Below are positions 25,701-34,100 of a DNA stretch of 64,000 nt, piece after piece. Source of the stretch: Apus apus (taxonomy: Eukaryota > Chordata > Aves > Apodiformes > Apodidae). The notes below the pieces were generated by a model, which was not told the origin of the DNA, did not search any database, and saw only the letters and a list, made by a program, of their open reading frames with translations. Each line of letters opens with the position of its first letter. Position 1 is the first letter of the stretch. The stretch is from positions 2,222,056-2,286,055 of the forward strand of contig NC_067304.1 of NCBI RefSeq assembly GCF_020740795.1. The letters are read 5' to 3'. Position numbers and translations under genes: made by a program.

Positions 25701-28700
25701 ACCTCCAGCTCCTCTAGGTGATCCTGATTGCTGCAAGACTTGTTAGAAACTGGAGCTCTCCCCCAGGATGCGATGGGAAGGATTTTTGGCTCTAACCCCA
25801 ACAGGATCTCTAGGATGAGCTCTTGGATGAATGGGAAGAGCATCTTGCTGCTTGGCTGGCTTAGTTCCTGAAGGCCAACCCAAGATCCAGCCTCCCTAAG
25901 CAACCCCTCAGCCCCACATCTGCTCTGTGGTCTCATACGAAGCCGTTTCTGAGGAGCACGTCGAGGCAACGGGGTTTTGGGGTGCTCCTCAGTCTGGAGA
26001 GGAACCCCTGGGAGAGGCCAGGACTCACCGTGCAGCGGGTGGGAGACAACCCTGGACACACACTGCATCATCATCTCGTGAGAGGTCTGGGGAGGAGAGA
26101 GAAAAAAAAAAACAACCCACACCTGTAGGAAAAGCTGCAGGAGGAGACCCTTTCCCTCAGTGCAGTGAAACCCACCTCAGGTCCTGCTTCTGACACCTGC
26201 TGCTCGTGGTGAACCTCTGCTCCTACAAAACACTTCACAGCTGGACACAGTGGCTGCTAAACACCCCAGGGCCTTTTCACCCAGAGTTTCTCTCCAAGTG
26301 ATTTCACCCCAGCCCACAGTTTCAGCTTCCTTTGCTCTCCAGGCACATCCCTCCTGCCAGCTCCCTGGTCACTCATCAACATGGAACATCCCCTTCTCAC
26401 CTCTTTCACCACTTTCCTAAGGGAGGTCTTCACATCATCCTTGTTAGACACGTGCTCCATGTCTTCTGGTGGAAAAGCCTGAGTGGGGGGAGAAGAAACA
26501 TGGTCAAAACAGATGGAGATGCTGACCCACAAAGCCTGAGGAGAGGAGGAAGCCATGAGAAGTTGTGTGCCAGGTGGGAGAAGAAAGGCAAGAAGGAACA
26601 TGGGAAAAGGAAGGATGGAAAGTACAACAGGAAGAGAGGGGTCATGAAACTGCTCAAAAAAAAAAAGGCAAGTGGCTGTTCACGTTATCAGAGAATTATG
26701 GAATGGTTTGGGTTGGGAAGGGACCTTAAAGATCATCTAGATCCAACCCCCTGCATGGGCAGGGACACCTCCCACCAGCCCAGGCTGCTCCAAGCCCCAT
26801 CCAACCTGCCCTTCAACACTTCCAGGGGCTTCCACAATTTCCCTGGGCAACCTGGACCAGTGTTTACTAAATCTGTTTAGAAAGTAAGTTCTGGAGATGG
26901 GGGCACTGCTCTCCTCCTGTCCTGGAGGACTATTCCAAGCCCTTAGGAGTCTTGGACTGAGATGGAGAGGGATGGGTACTTTATTCCTCCCCGTGCAGGG
27001 GTGGCTGGGTGCAGGCATGTGCAGGCTCCACTGCAGTAGCACCAAGGAGCTGATTGATGGAAAGAGAAGATGACCTTTTACCTTCTTCACACTCCCCCTG
27101 GTGATGGTTGACAAGGTGCTTGAGATGAGGCGAGGAGTCAGACCACGGAAGAGGCCTCTTTTCCCATCCACTTCCACAATGTGTCTGGCTGGAGAAGAAA
27201 ACACCAAGGCTGCTGTCAGCTGGGAAGCAGCCAGCTCCTGGAGAGTCCCCAAACACCTCCAGCATTTGGCCTAAAACCACTCTGGAGCTCAGCACAGCAG
27301 CTGCTTGCTCTGCAGTCCCACTGTAAGTGCTTTGTTCTTTTAAATCCATTTCACACAGGATGCAAAGAAATCCTTCAGTATTCCCTGTTCTATCTGAGCA
27401 ATCTGAAAGGATAGCCCCAGGATTTGGGGCTACTTGTTGGTTTTTTTTGATTGGTTTGCTCACCCAAAACAAGGCAGTTTGGACCAAACCAGAGTGGGGA
27501 GGGATGATCTTGTATGTTGAGTGGTGTCACCTCCACCCTGGGGGCTCAGACTTGGGGTTAATCTGGATCTCACCAACCCAAGGGTTCAGTTCCTGCCCCA
27601 CCACCTTCTTCCCTGGCAAAATTCCTCAGGTCTCCAGCCAAAAAATGATGCCAACAGATCCAACTTCTCCCTGATATAACATGGTGGGCACTGCCCTCCT
27701 GCTGTCCCACGGGAAGCTCTGCACATCTCCACCCCCCAACACTGTAAATCCATCTGGAAATTGGATTTCCCAAAAGGGCAGCACATTTCCAGCCCTGGGT
27801 GTCTCCCAGGATGGATTTGCAGAGCTTTTCTCCTGCTCCTCTGCTGGGTCCCCCTCACACCCATTGTGTGGGGCCCATTTTGGGGTCAGCCCAACTCTGT
27901 GCTCCCCTTCCCTGCTGGGCAAGGTCACAGAATGTTCATCCACCTCTCCTGGGCTGCTCCACCCATCAAAAACCAGAAAAATAATCCTTTTTATTCTTTT
28001 ATTCCTCCCCCCTTCTAAACCTATTTCTTCCCCTCTCAGTCCCTTTAGGGCTTGACCTACAAGACAAATGAGCAGGGCAGGGGGATGAGTTATTGCAGGG
28101 CTGTTTTGGGAGGACAAAATAATGGGCACTTTGTTACCTCTAATAGACAAAACCTCCCACCCCAAGCCCCACCAGCCCCTCTGTGCTTGTCACAGGAAGG
28201 GGACACAACCTCAGGGCCACCCTCTCCTTGTCCCTGGCAACAGGGAGGGGTAAATCTGACAGCTCTGCAACTGGTGGTAGCAGTTTTATGTCTCGTTGCA
28301 GCCTCAGGATGATCCCAAGGGGATGGAAAAGTGTTGCTGGAGGTCGGCTGGGAGGACCCAGCAGCTCCCAGCCCTGGTTTTGGGCAGGATGGTTGCTCAC
28401 CATAGGTGAAGAAGCCAGGCAGGTACAGGACCTTCCTTCCCAGCACGTTTCTTCCCACGACTGGAGGTAGTGGCTCGTGCCCCACCTGCCAAAGGACACC
28501 CTGTGAGTAGGTTCCTGTCCCTGTCCTGGTGTTCCTGAAGCCACACGGCCTCAATCCCCCCCATCCATGAGCTCCCCCCACCATCACCCTCAGGGACATG
28601 ATGGTCCCATGACATGGGTGGTCCTTTTCCCATCCTCCAGGGTCCCCTGGGGACAGAGGGGGGGTCTTCAGGTCCTCAGGGTACCCATTCTATAGGGGTT

Positions 28701-29643
28701 TCCCACCCCACCTCCTATAGGAGCCCCATTGCAGAGGGAACCCTCAGCCCCCCCATTTTAAAGGGGTCTCCTCTCTACAGGGTGTCCTCATCCCCTGTCA
28801 TGGGAGGGGGGTCTCTGCTACAAAGGAGTCCCCCCTTTATAGGGCTCCTCACCTCTCCAGGATATAGGATTTCCTATGCCCTGTTATATAGGGGGTCCCC
28901 ACAGCTCCCCTCATCCTCCCAGTTCCATAGGGACCCCCAGGACAACTCACCCCGTTATACAGTGGGTTCCTGATGCACGGGGGTGTCCCCCATTATAGAG
29001 GGGTGTCCCCCATTATAGAGGGGTCCCCCCCCATTATAGAGTCGTGCCCCCCCATTATAGAGGTGTCCCCCATTATAGAGGTGTCCCCCATTATAGAGGG
29101 GTGCCCCCCCATTATCCAGCTGCCCCCCATTATACAGGTGCCCCCCCATTATGGAGGGGTCCCCCATTATAGAGGGGTGCCCCCCCATTATCCAGCTGCC
29201 CCCATTATACAGGTGCCCCCCCATTATGGAGGGGTCCCCCCCCCATTATAGAGGTGCCCCCCATTCCCCCCCCTTCTCACAAGGGGGCGGAGCTGCCCAT
29301 ACAGCGGTCCCAGCGCCCAGAGGTCCCCACAGGGTCACTCTACAGGGGCTCCCCCCTCCCCGCGCTCTATGGGGGTCCCGATCCCCCGTGACCCGCGGGC
29401 TCTCCCCGCACCACCCACCCCCTGCCCCCCCAACCCCCCCCAGACCTGAACGAGCAGCTTGACGTAGAGCAGCGGGTGGCTGGCGGCGGCCAGCCCCGCT
29501 CCCAGCACCACGAACAGCCCCTCGGCCCCCTCGGCCCGGCCGGGGGTCCCGGCGCTGCCCCCCGGGGCGCTGCCCCCCGGGGCGCTCCCGCCCGCCGCGC
29601 CACCAGGGGGCGCCAGGGCCGCGCGGGGCAGCGCCGCCGCCAT
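19680..29643 (-). CDS. MTCH1: MTCH1, mitochondrial carrier homolog 1 (spliced CDS, 12 exons)
   Basis: Degenerate member of the SLC25 carrier family in the outer mitochondrial membrane. The family (MTCH1/MTCH2) is known for inserting alpha-helical outer-membrane proteins and, for MTCH1, for promoting apoptosis. Exons on the minus strand: 29643-29446, 28485-28401, 27188-27082, 26478-26401, 26086-26029, 25589-25538, 24750-24691, 21685-21592, 21235-21188, 20998-20931, 20233-20158, 19754-19680. All have GT-AG borders and compatible phases, giving 332 residues. Carrier signatures are degenerate, as expected: [12 protein letters not shown] (about 54-65), [14 protein letters not shown] (about 174-187) and [15 protein letters not shown] (about 267-281). 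The match is closer to MTCH1 than MTCH2: [17 protein letters not shown] and [13 protein letters not shown] are recalled MTCH1 sequence. The start at 29643 is a choice. An in-frame ATG at 29703 would add 20 residues, but an NRF1 motif lies between the two. The C-terminal tail after FRR differs from what I recall of mammals. Confidence 0.95.
20158..20233 (-). CDS. MTCH1: MTCH1 exon 11
   Basis: Encodes G283 to Q308 ([20 protein letters not shown] and RYLSAQ). The donor is GTGAGG. Confidence 0.95.
20931..20998 (-). CDS. MTCH1: MTCH1 exon 10
   Basis: Encodes I261 to C282 ([20 protein letters not shown] and NC) plus two bases of G283. The donor is GTATGT. Very high similarity to the family. Confidence 0.95.
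21188..21235 (-). CDS. MTCH1: MTCH1 exon 9
   Basis: Encodes F245 to G260 ([16 protein letters not shown]). Begins after TCTTTCCAG and ends at GGG before GTACGT. Phase 0 at both ends. Confidence 0.93.
21592..21685 (-). CDS. MTCH1: MTCH1 exon 8
   Basis: Encodes V213 to N244 ([20 protein letters not shown] then [12 protein letters not shown]). The donor is GTGAGT. In the human long isoform, as I recall it, reading continues past this donor for 17 residues; here the read-through frame meets a stop after 19 codons. Confidence 0.95.
22188..22289. repeat. 22-base tandem repeat in MTCH1 intron 7
   Basis: Four almost perfect copies of a 22-base unit containing CTCTGGCCCTTCTTCC and a fifth partial copy. 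Pyrimidine-rich on the plus strand. No function visible. Confidence 0.9.
24691..24750 (-). CDS. MTCH1: MTCH1 exon 7
   Basis: Encodes S193 to F212 ([20 protein letters not shown]) plus two bases of V213. The frame requires the donor GTACGT at 24690. A better-looking GTGAGT donor starts four bases further on and would break the frame. Confidence 0.92.
25538..25589 (-). CDS. MTCH1: MTCH1 exon 6
   Basis: Encodes V176 to Y192 ([17 protein letters not shown]) and two bases of S193. Second degenerate carrier signature. The donor is GTGAAT. Confidence 0.95.
26029..26086 (-). CDS. MTCH1: MTCH1 exon 5
   Basis: Encodes residues 157-175 ([19 protein letters not shown]) plus one base of V176. The donor is GTGAGT. 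Confidence 0.95.
26401..26478 (-). CDS. MTCH1: MTCH1 exon 4
   Basis: Encodes residues 131-156 ([20 protein letters not shown] and RKVVKE), the charged loop typical of MTCH1 rather than MTCH2. The donor is GTGAGA. Confidence 0.95.
26688..26885 (-). mobile_element. CR1 fragment in MTCH1 intron 3
   Basis: The plus strand reads as the reverse complement of a CR1 3' end (GGTTTGGGTTGGGAAGGGAC, then CATCTAGATCCAACCCCC and CTGCCCTTCAACACT-type sequence). About 200 bases of a 5'-truncated copy. Its sense strand is the same as MTCH1. Confidence 0.9.
27082..27188 (-). CDS. MTCH1: MTCH1 exon 3
   Basis: Encodes residues 95-130, starting [20 protein letters not shown]. The GLFRGLTPR stretch is the carrier-family G-x-x-x-G type matrix-loop motif. 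Ends phase 0 at GSVKK. Confidence 0.95.
28401..28485 (-). CDS. MTCH1: MTCH1 exon 2
   Basis: Encodes [20 protein letters not shown] and on to FFTY, residues 67-94 plus one base. The acceptor TTTGGCAG and donor GTGAGC are good. Strongly conserved in the family. Confidence 0.95.
28978..29262. repeat. Minisatellite in MTCH1 intron 1
   Basis: About 14 imperfect copies of an 18-20 base unit, CCCCCCATTATAGAGGGGT, some with ATTATCCAGCTG or ATTATGGAGG variants. Read on the minus strand each unit has a TATAAT-like core followed by a G run. It ends about 185 bases downstream of the exon 1 donor. Confidence 0.95.
29446..29643 (-). CDS. MTCH1: MTCH1 exon 1 (N-terminus)
   Basis: Encodes residues 1-66, an Ala/Gly/Pro-rich N-terminus followed by [20 protein letters not shown], the first carrier-like helix. 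The donor after CAG is GTCTGG, weaker than consensus. A 15-base repeat encodes GGSAP units. The exon also carries a CTCF-type motif. Confidence 0.9.
29600..29613 (+). promoter_or_regulatory. CTCF-type motif inside MTCH1 exon 1
   Basis: CCACCAGGGGGCGC is identical to the core of the CTCF consensus as I know it. It sits inside coding sequence of MTCH1 exon 1, read on the plus strand, so it points towards FGD2. Occupancy cannot be seen from sequence. Confidence 0.65.
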
Positions 29644-29671
29644 CGCCCCCCCCACCCGCCGGTAGCCGCAC

Positions 29672-29682
29672 TGCGCATGCGC
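29672..29682. promoter_or_regulatory. NRF1 motif at the MTCH1 promoter
   Basis: TGCGCATGCGC matches the palindromic NRF1 core (YGCGCATGCGC). It lies 29 bases upstream of the chosen MTCH1 start codon. NRF1 is a known activator of nuclear genes for mitochondrial proteins, which fits the neighbour. It suggests transcription begins close by, favouring the ATG at 29643 over the one at 29703. Confidence 0.75.
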
Positions 29683-29703
29683 CGCCGCGCCGGGCGGAAC
29701 CAT

Positions 29704-30560
29704 CGCGGGGGGGGGAATGGGGGGGGGGAGCGTGGGTGGAACCACTGAGGGGATGGGGGGGGTGGAGATGGGGGGGGGGGGCGTGGAGGGGGGGAGGGGG
29801 TGTGGGGCACGGGGGGATGGGATGTGGGGATGGGATGGGGGGGATGTGGGGATGGGATGTGGGGATGGGATGGGGGGCATGGGAGGGATGGGGGGATGGG
29901 ATGGGGGGATGTGGGGATGGGATGTGGGGATGGGATGGGGGGATGGGATGGGGGGATGTGGGGATGGGATGGGGGGCATGGGGGGATGGGATGTGGGGAT
30001 GGGATGTGGGGCATGGGGGGATGGGATGTGGGGATGGGGTGTGGGGCATGGGGGGATGGGATGGGGGGGATGTGGGGATGGGATGGGGGGATGGGATGTG
30101 GGGATGGGGTGTGGGGCACGGGGGGATGTGATGTGGGGGTGTGGGGATGGGATGTGGGGATGTGGAGATGGGATGTGGGGATGGGATGGGGGGATGGGGT
30201 GTGGGGCATGGGGGGATGGGATGTGGGGATGGGATGGGGGGGATGTGGGGATGGGATGGGGGGATGGGGTGTGGGGATGGGGTGTGGGGCATGGGGGGAT
30301 GGGATGTGGGGATGTGGAGATGGGATGTGGGGATGGGATGGGGGGACGAGGGGCACAGGGGGATGTGGGGATGGGATGTGGGGCATGGGGGAACCCGGGG
30401 GGATGTAGGGCACGGGGGGATGCGGTGTGTGGATGGGATGGGGGGACATGGGGCATGGGGGGACGGGATGTGGGGTGGGGATGTGGGGCACGGGGGGATG
30501 TGGGGGTGGGATGTGGGGCACAGGGGAATCCGAGGGGATGTAGGGCACGGGGCGATGGGA
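29704..30560 (+). repeat. G-rich minisatellite between MTCH1 and FGD2
   Basis: About 0.85 kb of tandem units built from GGGGATGGGATGT and GGGGATGGGATGG variants, with G runs of 3-10 on the plus strand throughout. It is nearly free of stop codons in several frames on both strands, so long false reading frames (up to about 600 residues of His/Pro/Ser or Gly/Met/Trp) cross it. The plus strand has very high G-quadruplex potential. It fills most of the divergent intergenic region. Confidence 0.95.
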
Positions 30561-30903
30561 TGTGGGGCACAGCCCTGTCACCCCAAAGCTCCAGCAGGAC
30601 ACACGCTAAGGGGTCGTGTGCGGGGCCTGCGGTGCTGGCAGGGTCTGCTCGGGCCCCTTCCCGCCCCCCTTGGCAGCAGGTCGCCCGTCGCTGGGTCCCT
30701 GCCGGCCCCTTCATGGCCCCACGAGGGGCAGCCCGGGCTGCGGGGCAGGCTGGGGGGCAGCCCACCCTGCTGCCTCCTGCCCAGCTTTGCACCATCCCCA
30801 CGGCTGCTGCGGGCTCGGCTGTGCCCCCAGGCTGGGGCACACACGGAAGGGCCTCTCCAGCTGAACCAATTCCCAGCGTTTTCTCAGCCTTTCTCCTCCT
30901 GTG

Positions 30904-30913
30904 CTTCCTCTTT
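30904..30913 (-). promoter_or_regulatory. PU.1-type motif upstream of FGD2
   Basis: CTTCCTCTTT is the reverse complement of the AAAGAGGAAG core of the PU.1 (SPI1) motif. It lies about 220 bases before the FGD2 ATG, in a pyrimidine-rich stretch. PU.1 drives genes of macrophages, B cells and dendritic cells, where mammalian FGD2 is expressed. Motif match only. Confidence 0.45.
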
Positions 30914-31126
30914 CCTTTTCCTTTAGAGGCCAGCCCTGAGGCATGCCCTCCTACCACACCAAGGACAGCAGACAGGCTTTGCCTTGTGCAAATCTTCCTT
31001 CCCCCAAACAACACCCTGGGTCCCGGGAACACCTTGAAGCAAAGAGAGGGAGAGGAGGGAGCCACAGCCATCACCACCTGCTCCTGCAGCTCCTGTAACA
31101 CCAGGAACCTGCTCCCAGGCTGTGCC

Positions 31127-31191
31127 ATGGAGGGAGAGGCTGATGGTCAACAGAGTGTGTTGAACCTGGTGGCTGTGTTTGAAGAGCACTG
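31127..31191 (+). CDS. FGD2: FGD2 exon 1 (start)
   Basis: [20 protein letters not shown] and H, then two bases of W22. Resembles the recalled mammalian N-terminus ending SNLVTVFE. Kozak context GCCATGG is ideal. The donor is GTAAGG. The frame stays open far upstream only because of the minisatellite; this ATG is the sensible start. Confidence 0.88.
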
Positions 31192-34100
31192 GTAAGGAGG
31201 GAGCATCTTGGGTGCTTTGGGTGCATTAGGGCTCCACGGAGTATGGGTTTTGGAAGGGAGGAACCTGCTGTGGGCTGGTTTGGAGGCTGTGGAGACACTG
31301 GCTGTTGGCTGTTCTTTAGCACTCAGATCTGCCCTGTTGTCTTCCCCCTGCTGTGGGTCACGGGCAGGAGTCTGAAAACCTCAGTGAGGTGTGAGTGACT
31401 TTGCTGGAGGTTTCTGTGCCGGGTTCAGGCTGTGTGTGCTTGTTCCCTCCACACTCAGCACTTTTGGTAGGGGTCTTCACTGGGAATTAGCTGCTTGGGC
31501 ATCTGGGAGGATCCGAGGCTCAGGCTGTCCAGTTGTTGGCAGGGATGTGGCTCCTAGGAAAGGGGAGAGAGAGAACTGCACGAAGGGGGAGAGTGAGTTC
31601 ACTTTGGGCTGCGTGGCAGCCCCATCAAACAGCACTTTTTGCTTGAAGCCTGAGCTGGGACCTGCAGACCATGTGTGCCAGGGTTGGACTGAGGAGATCT
31701 GCCTCATCCCTGATGGGGAAGTAATTCTGAGCCATGGGGCAAGCAATTGTTGTGGTCTGTGCCTCAGTTTCCCCACCTGTTGAATCAGGATAGCAGATCT
31801 TGACTTGCCCTCTCTTAGTGAGATGCTCTCAGTGAGCCTTTTGAGGCTGCTTGGTGGGCAGATGAGTGTGGCAGCACCTCCTGAAGATGCTCAAGCACAA
31901 GATTTCCTTCTGCCCCAGCAACTTCCCCTGCTCCAGACTGGTTGTCCCCATGGTCCCACCGTTGCAGTCTGGCCTGTAATGTTGCTTTGGAGCTCTAAGT
32001 GGTGGAGCTGTCTCCATTTTGCTGCAGCAGCATGTTTGTTGTGAAGCCTGAGTTTTATTTAGAGGAAACAAAAGTAGCTTAAAAGACTTTTGGAGGAAGC
32101 TGGGGAACCTGGAAACAAGTTTTCTGGAACAGAAAGCCCAAGTCCACACAAACAGAAAGAGAGAAGTTCCCTGTTGGATCTTAGTGGTGGATTCAGGCTG
32201 GGACAGGCCTGGGAGGCACCAGGAGGGACAGATGAAGCTCCTGTGTCCCATGAAGGGTCACACCAGCCTTCAGGGACAGGAGGGGATGTGTCCATGGCTG
32301 GGGATGCCCCCTTGAGCTCACAGACATGTTCACCAGCATGGGGATGGACCCACCATCCTCTTCTACCACTCAGGTCTTCTCCTATCCTTAACTTCACAAT
32401 TGTATGTCCAGTTTCATCCTTTTTTTTTCCCCTCTCTTCCTCATCCCACTCCCACCTGCAGGCCACCAGTGGATGTGTTTCCAGTTCCTGCTTGAACAGT
32501 TAACCCCAGGGACCAGCTTTTGGGTGGCAGCCTGTGTCCTGTGTGGCTCCTCCCCTGTGCCTGCTCTTCTCCTTTTCTTTACAAGAAAAAAAGGAAGAGA
32601 GCAAACCACCAAAAAAAACCAAAACCAGCCACCTGCTTCTCTGCAGAAAACACCTACACAAGCTTTTCTCTGGATTGATGCCTTTTGGCTGTTGGGCTTT
32701 TAAAGCCTGATGCCCGAGGCTGCTGGTCCCCGTGGTGGCAGAAAGCCAGAGCTGCCCTTTGGGAAAGAAATGGGATAAATGGTGGAGTTGTGCTGTTCTG
32801 GAGCAGGATGAGGGCTGAAGAGATCAGCAGGGAGGCACTGGGAGGAGCAGGGCTGGATCCTGGAGGGAATCCTTGGTGTCAGCAGGGTTGTTGGTGCTGA
32901 GGAGCTGCCGTGGCCTGGGTGGGTCACCCTGTGCTGAGGGAGGGGAGGGCTGATCACACCAATTCCTCCAAGCAGGGCTGGCAAACTTCTTCGGAGGGAC
33001 AAACAGGCTCCATACAGCCTGGCTGCTCCTGCAGCCAGGATGCCCCAGCAGCTCCCAGTGCTCCCCACCAGTCCTGGCCTCTCCCAGGTGGCTGCCAGGG
33101 AGCAGGAAGAGGAAGGGAAGGAGGAGGAGGAGCAGGGTCGGCGGGGTCTCAGCTTCAAGTGCCTCCGTTCTTTACGACACAAGCTCAGGGAGAGCAACTG
33201 GAGGAGGCAGGAGGAGCCAGGGCTGGAGCCCAGCAGCAAGGTGAGCTCTGGAGGTGGCCCAGGTGAGGCTGGTGGGTGCCCACGCTCAGGCAGGGGAGCT
33301 GCCTGGGCTGGTGAGGGAGAAGTGGTCCCTTCCCTGGTGCTCCAGGCACAAATTCCTCACAGTCAGATGGATCCAAAAGCAGACCTTGTCTCTTCCAGCT
33401 CTGATGCAGCTGTGCCATGGGTGTCAGACAGGCAGGTGGGCCCAGCCAGGTCTGTCCCAGGCTGTCCCCAGGGCTGTGCTGACCGTTTCCAGCTGCAGAC
33501 ACGTTGCTGCAGGATGGCATCCAGTTCCTTGGTGGAATTGCAGACCATGGGGTTAACCCACCCCACCCTTGGGGGGAAACAGGCACCGAGAAAGGGTTGA
33601 CCTAGAGGGGCACAACCCAGACATCCTGGCAGTCCCAAACCCACTTTATTTTCACCCTGCTTTTTACCACGTGCTTTATTAAGGTCCTTTCTTTGCCCTC
33701 ACATGGAGCGAGGTCCCGTTTTGAGGTGGGCTGTGAACTCTGGGGAACAGAGCTGCATCCCCTCAGGCTGGTGGGGAAAACTCACATGATAAAGACCAAA
33801 CCCTTCTCCCCATGCAGGAACCAGAGGAGAAGAAAATTGCTCTGGAGCTGCTGGAGACAGAGCAGGCTTATGTCAACCGCCTCCACCTTCTTGACCAGGT
33901 GAGCTGGGGAGCAGAGGAGCCCACACAAGCCTGGGGGGTGACAGCCCTGCTGCCATCTGTCCCCACCAGCACAGCTCAGCCACCCCAGGCTGAGAAGCCA
34001 GGCAGGACACAGTACAGCTCCACACTGACCAGTTTTCCTGTGGGATCCTGTGGCAGTGGCCAGGCCCAGCTCAGGGTGTGGACAGGCCTGTGCCCTGGGG

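Noticed and set aside
29335-31195. Very long open frames (up to about 600 codons) on both strands across 29.3-31.2 kb
   Set aside because: They are produced by the stop-free G-rich minisatellite. Only the parts overlapping MTCH1 exon 1 and FGD2 exon 1 are coding.
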